DNA from: Sphingobium sp. BYY-5
GTDB lineage: Bacteria; Pseudomonadota; Alphaproteobacteria; Sphingomonadales; Sphingomonadaceae
Assembly: GCF_022758885.1 (NCBI RefSeq)
Contig: NZ_JALEBH010000001.1
Location: forward strand, 806,001-870,000
Length of the DNA: 64,000 nucleotides
Reading direction: 5' to 3'
In this document: positions 1 to 9,023 of the stretch, in pieces
Layout of the letters: each line of letters begins with the position of its first letter
Position numbering within the stretch: position 1 is the stretch's first letter
Made by a program: the position numbers and the translations under genes
The notes under the pieces: model-generated
What the model was told of the DNA's origin: nothing
Seen by the model: the letters and a program-made list of their open reading frames with translations, nothing else
Database searches by the model: none

Positions 1-480
1 CAGGCGGCGCGCGGCTTCGGAGATGTTGAAGTCGCTGTCTTTCAGCACTTCATGAATATGTTCCCATTCCAGCGTCTTGATCGACGTCGGGCGCGGAGCG
101 ATCTGGGTGGTGGGATCGCCGCCTGAACGCGCGAAGGCCGCTTCGATATCGTCGGTGTTGGATGGCTTGGCGAGGTAGTTGGTGGCGCCGAGTTTGATCG
201 CCTCCACGGCAGTCGCAATGCTGGCAAAGCCGGTCAGCACGACGATCAGCATCGCTGGATTATGAGCATGGAGGGCCTGAACGCAGGCCAATCCCGACTG
301 GGGGCCGAGTTTCAGGTCGACCACGGCGAAGTCTGGCTTGTGCGCGGCAAGCATTGCATTGACCGATTCGAGGCTGTCGGCGAGCAGGACGTCATAATCC
401 CGTCGCTCGAAGGAGCGCTTCAGGGTCTTGGCGAAGCTTTCGTCATCCTCGATGATCAAAAGCTGTCTTTCATTCGCCAT
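1..480 (-). CDS. regA: RegA/ActR/PrrA-family redox response regulator (C-terminus cut by window edge)
   Basis: Translating leftward from ATG at 480 gives a receiver domain with the acidic pair in IIEDDE, the phospho-acceptor Asp in VVDLKLG, Thr in VLTGFAS and Lys in YLAKPSN. A linker with prolines follows, then the start of a Fis-type helix-turn-helix (ISEAARRL) that runs off position 1. Single-domain-plus-Fis architecture without an AAA module is typical of RegA. It overlaps the regB stop by 11 bases, so the two are co-transcribed. RegA proteins control respiratory and other redox-linked genes; here the cyo operon just upstream is the obvious candidate target (inference). About 20 C-terminal residues are missing from the window. 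Confidence 0.9.
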   Translation of the reverse strand, partial: MANERQLLIIEDDESFAKTLKRSFERRDYDVLLADSLESVNAMLAAHKPDFAVVDLKLGPQSGLACVQALHAHNPAMLIVVLTGFASIATAVEAIKLGATNYLAKPSNTDDIEAAFARSGGDPTTQIAPRPTSIKTLEWEHIHEVLKDSDFNISEAARRL

Positions 481-1795
481 CCGTCATTTCCTCCAGCGCC
501 AGTGTGGCGAGGGGCAGGCGCAACTGGATCATCGCGCCGCCTTCCGCGCCATTGCTGGCATCCACTCGTCCGCCCAGCTTGCGGACCACATTGACGACCA
601 GAAACAGGCCAAGGCCGCTTCCTTGTTTGCCCTTGCTCGACCGATAGGGCTTGCCGACATCGCTCAACATGTCCGCGCTGAAGCCCCGTCCATTGTCCCG
701 CACGGCGATATGCAGCCACTGATTGTCACGGCTGACCATCATGTTGATATAGGTCGCACCCGCCTCGCGCGCATTGTCGAGCAGGTTGGTCACGGCCTGG
801 CGGATCACCGGATCGGCGATGATGCGCGGATAATCGTGAGGACCAAAATCGCAGCGTAGCGGCATCCCCGGATTGGCGGTGCGCCAGTCGCGGGCGATAT
901 ATTCGATGAAATTCTGGACGCTGGTGACTTCCGGCGCTTCTCCGCGTGCTTCGCCTGCGGACATCAATATGCCGCTCAGGATGGCCTTGCAGCGTTTGAC
1001 GGCGGCCTCCATCTCCCCCACTTCCTCGACAAGCGTGGGATGTTGATTGATTTCGGGCATGTGGCGCCAATCGCCCAGAACCACTGCCAACTGCGCGAGG
1101 GGGGTGCCCAGTTCATGCGCGGCGCCTGATGCGAGCAGGCCCATGCGGACGATATGCTCCTCTTCCGCTGCCTGCTGGCGCAGCCGCGCCAGATAGGCTT
1201 CCCGGACCTGGAGATTATGGGTGATGCGGGTCATGAAGAGAACCAGCAGCACCGCGATCATGGTGAAGCAGACCCAGGTGCCGACGATATGCAGGTCGAA
1301 GAGCCGCCCTTCCAGCGCGTCGCTGAGATTGAGGGGCCGATAGGCGAAGGCAAGGCCCGCCGCGCAGAAGGAAGATACGGTGACGATCCCCCAAGCGCTC
1401 CAGCGGTGCAGCAGCATGGCGCCAAGCGCGACCTGGACCAGATAGAGGGAAATGAAGGGATTGGTCGCGCCGCCGCTAAGATAAAGCTGGGTGGTAAGAG
1501 CAATGACGTCGAACAGCAGCGCCAGGAACAGTTCGGCATGGCTGATGTCGGTGCGGCCGCGCAGCACCATCAGGCTGCCCAGATTCATGGCGACGGCGAT
1601 GCTGGGAACCACCAGCATGGGGACCATGGGCAAATGGATGCCCATGCCATAATGAACGAGCAGGATCGTTGCGATCTGCCCCGCGATGGCAATCCAGCGA
1701 AGCTGGACCAGCAAGGCCATATTCTTGCGGCCGGCTGCATCGGCCGGCCATTGGCTGGGGAGCCAGCGCGCGCGGGTCGGCACCTTCGCGTTCAT
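470..1795 (-). CDS. regB: RegB/ActS/PrrB-family redox sensor histidine kinase
   Basis: 441 residues. The N-terminal half has about six hydrophobic segments and contains the RegB quinone-site signature GGATNPF near residue 109. The H-box reads AAHELGTPLA, and a Cys lies 42 residues after the phospho-His in a KRCKAI context, matching the position of the redox-active cysteine described in RegB. N box (NLLDNAREAG) and G boxes (DNGRGF, GSGLGL) are intact, so the kinase should be active. ATG at 1795 overlaps the SURF1 stop (ATGA). RegB normally senses the quinone pool and phosphorylates RegA, encoded directly downstream. Confidence 0.93.
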   Translation of the reverse strand: MNAKVPTRARWLPSQWPADAAGRKNMALLVQLRWIAIAGQIATILLVHYGMGIHLPMVPMLVVPSIAVAMNLGSLMVLRGRTDISHAELFLALLFDVIALTTQLYLSGGATNPFISLYLVQVALGAMLLHRWSAWGIVTVSSFCAAGLAFAYRPLNLSDALEGRLFDLHIVGTWVCFTMIAVLLVLFMTRITHNLQVREAYLARLRQQAAEEEHIVRMGLLASGAAHELGTPLAQLAVVLGDWRHMPEINQHPTLVEEVGEMEAAVKRCKAILSGILMSAGEARGEAPEVTSVQNFIEYIARDWRTANPGMPLRCDFGPHDYPRIIADPVIRQAVTNLLDNAREAGATYINMMVSRDNQWLHIAVRDNGRGFSADMLSDVGKPYRSSKGKQGSGLGLFLVVNVVRKLGGRVDASNGAEGGAMIQLRLPLATLALEEMTDGE

Positions 1796-2517
1796 TCCAG
1801 GCGGTCTTTTCCTGTCTGGCGCATCACCAGCATATAGGCGCCCAGGGTCATTGCCGCCAGCGTGAACCAGGTGACGGCATATTGCAGATGATTGTTGGGG
1901 AAGTTGATGACCGTGAGCCCGCCCACGGGGAGGGAATTGGGGGAGGGGTCAGCGTCCGCGTCAATGAAATAGCTGGAAATGGCGTTCGGCAACCCGCGTG
2001 CCGTGGCGATCGCTTTGACATCGCGCGAATACCAGCGATTAGCGGCAGGGTCATTGTCGCGCAGGAAGCCGCCGCCGGGTTCAGTCAGGCGGAGCAGGCC
2101 GGTGATCCGGACGGTGCTTTGCGGCCGGTCATAGCCGTTCCTGGCTTCAGGCGGTACGAAGCCGCGATTGATGAGGAGGATGGACCCGTCGGCACGCCGC
2201 AGGGGTGTCAGCACCCAGTAACCGGCTCCGCGCACGGTCGATGCCTGCACCAGCGCGCTCTTGTCGTGGAGGAAGGTGCCGGTCACGGTGACGCGGCGAT
2301 ATTCGTCGTCCCTGGTCGCGCTGGCGGGAATGGGGACGGGGGCGGCGTGGATGCGGCTGTCGACGCGGGCGATCAGGTCGCGCTTCCAGGCGAGGCGCTG
2401 GACCTGCCAGGCGCCCAGCGCGCAGAAACCGGAAAAGAGAAGGAGGGCGATCAGCGTCAGGCCGATCAGGAAGGCCGGGGAGCGCCTGCGGTGCCCCCCG
2501 GTTTCTGCCGTTTTCAC
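1792..2517 (-). CDS. SURF1-family oxidase assembly protein
   Basis: Two terminal membrane segments flank a periplasmic domain. The first (near residues 12-35) ends in the SURF1 signature LGAWQVQR, and the C-terminal one follows NNHLQYAVTWF. I chose GTG at 2517, which overlaps the cyoD stop as GTGA, rather than the longer frame to 2595, because that extension lies inside cyoD. SURF1 proteins help insert haem into haem-copper oxidases; lying in a quinol-oxidase operon, this one probably serves the bo3 enzyme, as Surf1q proteins do in Paracoccus. Confidence 0.9.
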   Translation of the reverse strand: MKTAETGGHRRRSPAFLIGLTLIALLLFSGFCALGAWQVQRLAWKRDLIARVDSRIHAAPVPIPASATRDDEYRRVTVTGTFLHDKSALVQASTVRGAGYWVLTPLRRADGSILLINRGFVPPEARNGYDRPQSTVRITGLLRLTEPGGGFLRDNDPAANRWYSRDVKAIATARGLPNAISSYFIDADADPSPNSLPVGGLTVINFPNNHLQYAVTWFTLAAMTLGAYMLVMRQTGKDRLE

Positions 2518-2915
2518 GGCATCTCGCTCATATGCTGCATGGTGCTCATGTCGCCATGCGGCATCATGTTGGCGTTGAGGTGATACATGACCCACATCGA
2601 ACCCGACAGGGTGATGACCACCAGAACGATGGTGAACATCATCGCCATGAAGGACCAGCCGTTTTCGACGCGGGTGTTCATGTGCAGGAAGTAGATCATA
2701 TGGACCACGATCTGCACTGCGGCGAAGGCCATGATGACGAAGCCGGTCAGTTGCGGATTGCCCAGTACGCCGGTCATCACAAGCCAGAAGGGGATGGCCG
2801 TCAGGATCACCGACAGGCCGAAACCGATCATATAGCTGCCGAAGCTGCCATGCGATCCTTCTTCATGATGGTCATCGTGATGATCGTGACCATGGGGATG
2901 GACGGCGTCGCTCAT
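2514..2915 (-). CDS. cyoD: Cytochrome bo3 quinol oxidase subunit IV (CyoD)
   Basis: 133 residues from ATG 2915, which overlaps the cyoC stop (ATGA). The N-terminus is very rich in His and Asp. Three hydrophobic helices follow, with a motif of the type QIVVHMIYFLHM that is typical of CyoD, and the C-terminus is Met/His rich. CyoD is a small membrane subunit needed for assembly of the Cu(B) site in subunit I. The His/Met-rich tails could bind metal, but that is inference. The longer open frame to 3140 runs inside cyoC and was not used. Confidence 0.93.
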   Translation of the reverse strand: MSDAVHPHGHDHHDDHHEEGSHGSFGSYMIGFGLSVILTAIPFWLVMTGVLGNPQLTGFVIMAFAAVQIVVHMIYFLHMNTRVENGWSFMAMMFTIVLVVITLSGSMWVMYHLNANMMPHGDMSTMQHMSEMP

Positions 2916-3535
2916 CGCAGCATTCCCATCAGATAGACAAAGGTGAAGACGCCGATCCAGATGACGTCGAGGAAGTGCCAGAACATGCTGAGGCACATCA
3001 GGCGGCGCTTGTTGGCGGGGATCAGCCCCTTCTTGGCGACCTGCACCATCAGCGTGATGAGCCAGATCGAGCCGAAGGTGACGTGCAGCCCGTGGGTGCC
3101 GACCAGGGTGAAGAAGGCCGACAGGAAGGCCGAACGCCATGGACCCGCGCCCTCATGGATGAGGTGCGAGAATTCATAGAGTTCGATGAACAGGAACGCC
3201 CCGCCGAACAGCAGCGTGACGACCAGCCAGCCCTGGGTGGCGCTGACCTTGTTCTTCTCCATCGCCAGCATGGCGAAGCCATAGGTGATCGACGAGAACA
3301 GCAGCATCGCGGTGTTGAGCGCGATAAGCGGCAGGTCGAACAGATCTTTCGGCCCCGGCCCGCCGGCAAAGCTGCCGCCGAGCACCGCATAGGTGGCGAA
3401 GAGGATGGCGAAGATGAGGCAGTCGCTCATCAGGTACATCCAAAAGCCCAGCATGGTGCTGTGGCCTTCATGGAGATGCGGTTCTTCGGGCAGATGATAT
3501 GTCCGAGGTTCCAGGTTCGCAGTTGCGCTGCTCAT
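2912..3535 (-). CDS. cyoC: Cytochrome bo3 quinol oxidase subunit III (CyoC)
   Basis: 207 residues with five predicted membrane helices, the CyoC/COX3 segment HEGAGPWRSAFLSAFF and the conserved THGLHV and WHFLDVIWI motifs. The start ATG 3535 lies five bases after the cyoB stop, in the middle of an operon with overlapping or near-abutting junctions. The frame stays open to 3685 inside cyoB but gives an arginine-rich non-family sequence. Subunit III stabilises the oxidase core and carries no redox centre. Confidence 0.94.
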   Translation of the reverse strand: MSSATANLEPRTYHLPEEPHLHEGHSTMLGFWMYLMSDCLIFAILFATYAVLGGSFAGGPGPKDLFDLPLIALNTAMLLFSSITYGFAMLAMEKNKVSATQGWLVVTLLFGGAFLFIELYEFSHLIHEGAGPWRSAFLSAFFTLVGTHGLHVTFGSIWLITLMVQVAKKGLIPANKRRLMCLSMFWHFLDVIWIGVFTFVYLMGMLR

Positions 3536-3540
3536 GTTGG

Positions 3541-5550
3541 TCAGACTCCCGCCGCGAGGATGCGCGTGCGCTCTTCCTCGGTGCGCGTCACGACATCCTG
3601 CGGGATGTAGAAGTCGCGCTTGTAGTTGAAGGTGTGGCCGATGGCGACGGCGAGCAGACCCAGGAAGCTGAGGCCCGCGAGCCACCAGATATACCAGATC
3701 AGTGCGAAGCCGCAGAGCGTGGCGAGGGCGGCCAGGATGACCCCGGCGCCGGTGCTGCTGGGCATGTGGATCGCCTGATAGCCGCTCAGCGGACGCTGAT
3801 AGCCGTTCTTCTTCATGTCGGCCCAGCTATCGGCGTCATAGATGACCGGGGTGAAGGCGAAATTATACTCCGGCGGGGGCGAGCTGGTCGCCCATTCCAG
3901 GGTACGGCCGTCCCAGGGATCGCCTTCCACCTTCAGTTCGTCACGCTTCCAGATGGAGACGGCGAACTGCACCAGCATCGCGCCGATGCCCGCCGCGACT
4001 ATGGCGGCGCCGATCGCGGCGATGACGAACCAGATTTGCAGGCTCGGATCGTCGAACACGCGCATCCGGCGGGTCACGCCCATCAGGCCCATGATGTAGA
4101 GCGGGGTGAAGGCCATCCAGAAACCGACCTGCCAGCACCAGAAGCTCACCTTGCCCCAGAAGACGTTCAGCTTGAAGCCGAAAGCCTTGGGCCACCAATA
4201 ATTGATCGCCGCGAACAGGCCGAACAGCACGCCGCCGATAATCACGTTATGGAAGTGCGCGATCAGGAACAGCGAGTTGTGCAGCACGAAGTCGGCGGGC
4301 GGAACCGCCAGCAGAACGCCAGTCATGCCGCCGACCGTGAAGGTCAGCATGAAGGCGATGGTCCACATCATCGGCAGCTCGAAACGGATTTTGCCGCGAT
4401 ACATGGTGAACAGCCAGTTGAACAGCTTCGCCCCCGTCGGGATCGAGATAATCATCGTCGTAATGCCGAAGAAGCTGTTGACGCTGGCCCCCGAACCCAT
4501 GGTGAAGAAGTGATGCAACCACACTAGGTAGGACAGGATCATGATAGTGCAGGTCGCATAGACCATCGAGGTGTAGCCGAATAAGCGCTTGCCTGAGAAG
4601 GTCGAGGTGACTTCGGAGAAGACGCCGAACAGCGGCAGGATGAGGATGTAGACTTCCGGGTGGCCCCAGATCCAGATCAGGTTCACGTACATCATCGGGT
4701 TGCCGCCGAAGTCGTTCGTGAAGAAGTTGGTGCCGACATAGCGGTCGAGCGAGAGCAGGACCAGGGTGGCGGTCAGGATCGGGAAGGACGCGACGATCAG
4801 GATGTTCGCGCAGAGCGAGGTCCAGGTGAACACTGGCATCTTCATCAGCGACATGCCGGGCGCGCGCATCTTCACGATGGTCGCGATCAGGTTGATGCCC
4901 GATAATGTGGTGCCGACACCGGCCACCTGTAGCGCCCAGATATAATAATCGACACCCGTGGCCGGGCTATAGTCGATCCCGGATAGCGGCGGATAGGCAA
5001 GCCAGCCGGTCTGGGCGAATTCGCCCAGGAACAGCGAACACATCACCAGCACCGCGCCGCCCGTGGTCATCCAGAACGAGAAATTGTTCAGGAAGGGGAA
5101 GCTGACGTCGCGCGCGCCGATCTGGAGCGGGACGATATAGTTCATCAGACCGGTGATGAACGGCATCGCCACGAAGAAGATCATGATGACGCCGTGCGCG
5201 GTGAACACCTGGTCATAATGGTGGGCGTTGAGATACCCTTCCGACCCGTTGAAGGCGAGCGCCTGTTGCAGGCGCATCATGATCGCGTCGGCAAAGCCGC
5301 GCAGGAACATGATGAGGCCCAGCACCATGTACATGATGCCGATCTTCTTGTGATCGACGCTGGTGAACCATTCCTTCCAGAGATAGCCCCAGAGCTTGAA
5401 ATAGGTCAGCGCTGCGACGACGGCTGCGCCGCCCAGCACCACCGCGACGAAGGTCGCCACGACGATGGGCTCATGCCATGGGAAGCTGTCCCATGTCAGA
5501 CGACCGAAGATCATCTGCGTTGTTGTCATTGTACCGGTCATGCTTCTCAC
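3541..5550 (-). CDS. cyoB: Cytochrome bo3 ubiquinol oxidase subunit I (CyoB)
   Basis: 669 residues, the normal CyoB size. It carries the haem-copper core: [20 protein letters not shown] (Cu(B) His and cross-linked Tyr), the LHHFFTMG His pair and the haem-binding [10 protein letters not shown]. The quinone-site residues known from E. coli are all visible (Arg and Asp in RGFADA, His and Gln in HHYDQ), so this is a quinol rather than a cytochrome c oxidase. The proton-channel region MNYIVP is present. GTG 5550 overlaps the cyoA stop (GTGA); ATG 5541 is an alternative start three codons in. Confidence 0.96.
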   Translation of the reverse strand: MRSMTGTMTTTQMIFGRLTWDSFPWHEPIVVATFVAVVLGGAAVVAALTYFKLWGYLWKEWFTSVDHKKIGIMYMVLGLIMFLRGFADAIMMRLQQALAFNGSEGYLNAHHYDQVFTAHGVIMIFFVAMPFITGLMNYIVPLQIGARDVSFPFLNNFSFWMTTGGAVLVMCSLFLGEFAQTGWLAYPPLSGIDYSPATGVDYYIWALQVAGVGTTLSGINLIATIVKMRAPGMSLMKMPVFTWTSLCANILIVASFPILTATLVLLSLDRYVGTNFFTNDFGGNPMMYVNLIWIWGHPEVYILILPLFGVFSEVTSTFSGKRLFGYTSMVYATCTIMILSYLVWLHHFFTMGSGASVNSFFGITTMIISIPTGAKLFNWLFTMYRGKIRFELPMMWTIAFMLTFTVGGMTGVLLAVPPADFVLHNSLFLIAHFHNVIIGGVLFGLFAAINYWWPKAFGFKLNVFWGKVSFWCWQVGFWMAFTPLYIMGLMGVTRRMRVFDDPSLQIWFVIAAIGAAIVAAGIGAMLVQFAVSIWKRDELKVEGDPWDGRTLEWATSSPPPEYNFAFTPVIYDADSWADMKKNGYQRPLSGYQAIHMPSSTGAGVILAALATLCGFALIWYIWWLAGLSFLGLLAVAIGHTFNYKRDFYIPQDVVTRTEEERTRILAAGV

Positions 5551-6656
5551 CGATGCTGCGCGTGCGCGTCAGCGCCGCTATGGGAGGAATGATCGGCGGC
5601 CGGAGCTTCCGTTGCGCCGGGCGCGCTGTGCACGCCCTTGCTGGGGTCGACCGGATCGATCACATGGCTGTTGGGATAGTCATATTGGAGGCCTTCGGTC
5701 TCCTTCGCCGACTCCTTGCCCGCCCCGCCCATCATGTTGATGTGCATCAACTCGCCCATGCAGCGTTGACCGGGCTTGGGGCAGAGGTTGACGACCGCAT
5801 CGAACAACTGCGGATCGACGGCGGAGTAATAGGCGACGGGCGCCTTCTCGCTCGGCTTGGCAAGGTTCAGGTAGAGGTTGCGGTCGAGGTTCGTGCCGCT
5901 GGCCTTCACCTTGGCGACCCAGGAGTCGAAACCGGCCTGATCCAGCGCCTTGTAACCGAAACGCATATGGCTGAAGCCCGCGCCCGAATAATTGGCGGAG
6001 AAGCCGGTGCTGGTGACGGGTGCGTTGGCCACGGCATGGAGTTGCGTCTTCATGCCGGGCATGGCGTAGATCTGGCCGGCAAGTTCGGGGACGTAGAAGC
6101 TGTTCATCACCGTTGAGGCGGTGATGTCGAAGCGAACCGGAACATTGGTCGGCAACGCCATCTCATTGACGGTCGCGATGCCCAATTCGGGGTAGATGAA
6201 GAGCCACTTCCAATCGAGCGCAACGACCTGGACGGTCAGCGGCTTGACCTTCGGGTCGATCGCGGTTTTCGCGTCGATCCGGTCGAGCGGACGATAGGGG
6301 TCCAGCTTGTGGGTGCTCACCCAGGTCAGCGCACCGAGGGCGATGATGATCAGCAGAGGGGCCGACCAGATCAGCAACTCCAGCTTGGTCGAGTGATCCC
6401 AGTCCGGATCATAGTCCTTCTCGGCCGCCTTGTTCGCCGCGCGATAGCGCCAGGCGAAATAGACGACGAGCGCCATGACGGGCACGACGATCAGGAGCAT
6501 CAGCGCAGTCGAGATCAGGATTAGATCGCGCTGTTGCACTGCAATATCGCCCGACGGGTTCATCACGACCCAGTTGCAGCCCGCCAAGGGCGCTGCAAGG
6601 ATCGGAGCGGACCAGCGCAAAAGCCTGATCCAGTTGGGTGAGTGAAGGTGTGACAT
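5547..6656 (-). CDS. cyoA: Cytochrome bo3 ubiquinol oxidase subunit II (CyoA), lipoprotein
   Basis: 369 residues from ATG 6656. The signal peptide ends in a lipobox (PLAGC), and two membrane helices precede a periplasmic cupredoxin domain. No Cu(A) cysteine pair is present (segment [17 protein letters not shown]), which separates it from cytochrome c oxidase subunit II and agrees with the quinol-site residues in CyoB. The C-terminus is His/Ala rich. It is the first gene of the cyoABCD-SURF1-regBA run. The frame extends to 6830, but that part gives no signal peptide and overlaps the divergent promoter region. Confidence 0.95.
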   Translation of the reverse strand: MSHLHSPNWIRLLRWSAPILAAPLAGCNWVVMNPSGDIAVQQRDLILISTALMLLIVVPVMALVVYFAWRYRAANKAAEKDYDPDWDHSTKLELLIWSAPLLIIIALGALTWVSTHKLDPYRPLDRIDAKTAIDPKVKPLTVQVVALDWKWLFIYPELGIATVNEMALPTNVPVRFDITASTVMNSFYVPELAGQIYAMPGMKTQLHAVANAPVTSTGFSANYSGAGFSHMRFGYKALDQAGFDSWVAKVKASGTNLDRNLYLNLAKPSEKAPVAYYSAVDPQLFDAVVNLCPKPGQRCMGELMHINMMGGAGKESAKETEGLQYDYPNSHVIDPVDPSKGVHSAPGATEAPAADHSSHSGADAHAQHR

Positions 6657-6838
6657 GGTGGCGCGCCTAACCATTCTGTACCGAGTCCGCCAGTGGGCAA
6701 TTTGTCCAATTGTGTGCGGCCGCAAAAAATGTTTGGGATGTGGGATACTGCTTAGACTCTGTGGGTTTTCTGTTATGTTGCCATTCTCTGGCCGTCGGAA
6801 AACCGAAAACAGGCGCCGTCGGCCCAGCAAGGGAGCGG
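6657..6838. promoter_or_regulatory. Divergent promoter region between cyoA and the MFS gene
   Basis: 182 bases separate two divergent start codons, so both promoters must lie here. A perfect 10-base palindrome, TGCGGCCGCA, sits near 6715-6725 next to an A-run and is the clearest operator candidate. I could not fit a convincing RegA site. AAGGGAGCGG precedes the MFS start as ribosome-binding site. Confidence 0.5.
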
Positions 6839-8176
6839 ATGCCTATGAGTTCAGAGGTCATTACCTTCACCTCCACGTCACTTGAGGATGATGCGCGCCG
6901 AATCAACGCGCGCGACCACAAGATCGCGCCGGGTGATATTTCCATCGGTGTGATCATTGGTCGCACCTCCGAATTCTTCGATTTCTTCGTCTATGCCATC
7001 GCTTCGGTGATCGTCTTTCCGAGCCTGGTCTTCCCCTATGTGGATGCGCTGACCGGCACCCTCTATTCCTTCGCGATCTTCGCCGTGGCCTTCATCACGC
7101 GGCCAATCGGCTCGTTGATCTTCATGGCGATCGACCGGCGCTATGGCCGTGGAACGAAACTGACCGCTGCCCTGTTCCTGCTAGGCGGATCGACCGCGTC
7201 AATCGCCTTCATGCCCGGTTATGCGACGATTGGCCACTATGCAGCGGTCGTTCTGATCATTTTGCGCGCCGCACAGGGCATTGCGCTCGGCGGGACATGG
7301 GACGGCCTCGCCTCGCTCTTGTCCCTGAACGCGCCCAAGCATCAACGCGGCTGGTACGCCATGGTGCCGCAGCTTGGTGCGCCCTTGGCGCTGCTGGTCG
7401 CCAGCGGCCTGTTCGCTTTCTTCCTGCTGACGCTGTCGAAGGCGGATTTCCTTGATTGGGGCTGGCGCTATCCCTTCTTCGTCGCCTTCGCGATCAACGT
7501 CGTGGCCCTGTTCGCCCGCCTGCGCATCGTGGTGACGCATGAGTTTGAGCGTCTGTTCGAGCAGAAGGATCTCCAGCCCTCCGAAGTGCTGCCCACCGTC
7601 AGGGCGGAGGGGCGCAACATCATCATCGGCGCTTTCGCCCCGTTGGCGAGCTTCGCGCTGTTCCACATGGTGACGGTGTTCCCGCTCTCCTGGATCGCGC
7701 TCTACACCGACCAGCCGATCGAGCGCTTTCTGGTGATCGAAATGATCGGCGCGTCCGTGGGCTTGCTCGCTATCGTCGTCTCAGGTTTCATTGCCGACCA
7801 GATCGGTCGCCGCTCGCTGCTTGGCTGGTCGGCGCTCGGCATTGCGATTTTCAGTGTCATGGCGCCATTGCTGCTGACCGGCGGGGATCTGGGCGAAGTC
7901 GCCTTCACGATCCTGGGCTTTATGCTGCTGGGGCTGGCTTTCGGCCAGTCATCGGGCGTGGTTGCGTCAAACTTCGCCACAGAAGCGCGTTATACCAGTT
8001 CGGCCTTGACATCTGACCTAGCCTGGCTGGTCGGCGCGGGCTTCGCTCCGCTGGTGGCGCTGCTGCTGACGGTGAAGTTCGGTCTGGCCGCGTCGGGCAT
8101 CTATCTGCTCTCCGGCGCGGTGGCGACCATGGTCGCGCTGTACGTCAACAAGGAACTGGCAGGCCGCGACCGTTAA
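6839..8176 (+). CDS. MFS transporter, metabolite:H+ symporter (ProP/ShiA-like) group
   Basis: 445 residues with about twelve membrane segments. The loop 2-3 motif appears as MAIDRRYGRGTKLT and its repeat as IADQIGRRSLL. The opening EFFDFFVYA and the segment RAAQGIALGGTWDG match the metabolite:H+ symporter family, in which this Gly-rich motif is hallmark. Substrate cannot be read from sequence; organic acids, betaine or shikimate are typical for the family. Start chosen at ATG 6839 because of a ribosome-binding site directly upstream; ATG 6845 is also possible. It faces away from cyoA and overlaps the convergent glycosyltransferase gene by four bases. Confidence 0.85.
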   Translation: MPMSSEVITFTSTSLEDDARRINARDHKIAPGDISIGVIIGRTSEFFDFFVYAIASVIVFPSLVFPYVDALTGTLYSFAIFAVAFITRPIGSLIFMAIDRRYGRGTKLTAALFLLGGSTASIAFMPGYATIGHYAAVVLIILRAAQGIALGGTWDGLASLLSLNAPKHQRGWYAMVPQLGAPLALLVASGLFAFFLLTLSKADFLDWGWRYPFFVAFAINVVALFARLRIVVTHEFERLFEQKDLQPSEVLPTVRAEGRNIIIGAFAPLASFALFHMVTVFPLSWIALYTDQPIERFLVIEMIGASVGLLAIVVSGFIADQIGRRSLLGWSALGIAIFSVMAPLLLTGGDLGEVAFTILGFMLLGLAFGQSSGVVASNFATEARYTSSALTSDLAWLVGAGFAPLVALLLTVKFGLAASGIYLLSGAVATMVALYVNKELAGRDR

Positions 8177-9018
8177 ATTGCTGCCCGCATCCGCCGAAGC
8201 GCCTTGCGGTCGAACCATCCGGTGAGACCGGGGCGCGAGCGGAAGCGGGGGAGCCATTGGGGATAAAGGCTTGATAGACGCGCGGGGAGGCCATCCGGCC
8301 CCTCGTGCGTCATGATATCCGACACGATCCGGTTCTGGAAGAAACGGACCGAATAGCTTGTCATGCGTCTATACTGCATCCCCCAGGTCGTGGGGCGGAA
8401 GAGGCTCACCTGCTCGCACAGGAAGCCCGCGCCATCGCAGGCAAGCACGCGCTCATCCACCCACTCGCTGTCGGCCTTCAGGTCGGTATGCGCCCAGGCC
8501 GCAACCAGTCCGTCATCGCCAATCAGATCGTCGGGCAGGCGCAGTCCGCGCTCGCGGATCGCCGCCACGAAGCGGCCCGACATGGCGTAAAGATCGCCGA
8601 ACAGGCCACCTTCGGCGCGCAATCCTTCACGATAGGTCTCCACCATTCGCCCGTTCATCGGCATTCCGGCGACAGCGTTGGCCATAGGATGCGCAGCCAG
8701 CTCCGCCACCAGCGCATCGATCGAACCGGCGGCGATCTGCGCGTCGCCATCCATGAAGATGATGGTTTCTTCTCCGCCAGTCAGCAGATGATGCACGAAA
8801 TGATTCCAGGTGCGCGACTTGCCGCCTTGGGCGATGTCATGAACGATGACGTTGATGCGCCCGCCTGCCGCCGTCATCGCCCGTTGTATAGTCGCATCGG
8901 TCGTGCCGTTCACCAGCACATGAAACAGCGTGTCCGGTCGGTCGAGTGGGAGCGAAGCGAGGCAGGCGCCGATCCGACGCTCCTCCTGATGCGCGAAGAT
9001 GGCGACGGCGACCGTCAT
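8173..9018 (-). CDS. Family 2 glycosyltransferase
   Basis: 281 residues with a GT-A fold start (VAVAIFAHQEERRI) and a DxD-like metal site in FMDGDAQ near residue 90. No membrane segments are visible. The later GDDGLVAAW segment resembles the acceptor-side ED region of GT2 enzymes. It probably transfers a sugar to a glycan or lipid; donor and acceptor are unknown. It converges on and overlaps the MFS gene by four bases and starts five bases downstream of amt, so it may be co-transcribed with amt although no shared function is obvious. Confidence 0.75.
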   Translation of the reverse strand: MTVAVAIFAHQEERRIGACLASLPLDRPDTLFHVLVNGTTDATIQRAMTAAGGRINVIVHDIAQGGKSRTWNHFVHHLLTGGEETIIFMDGDAQIAAGSIDALVAELAAHPMANAVAGMPMNGRMVETYREGLRAEGGLFGDLYAMSGRFVAAIRERGLRLPDDLIGDDGLVAAWAHTDLKADSEWVDERVLACDGAGFLCEQVSLFRPTTWGMQYRRMTSYSVRFFQNRIVSDIMTHEGPDGLPARLSSLYPQWLPRFRSRPGLTGWFDRKALRRMRAAI

Positions 9019-9023
9019 GACGC

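Noticed and set aside
6657..6838. RegA binding site in the cyo promoter
   Set aside because: I tried to fit the published loose consensus and found no convincing match; only a GC palindrome remains.
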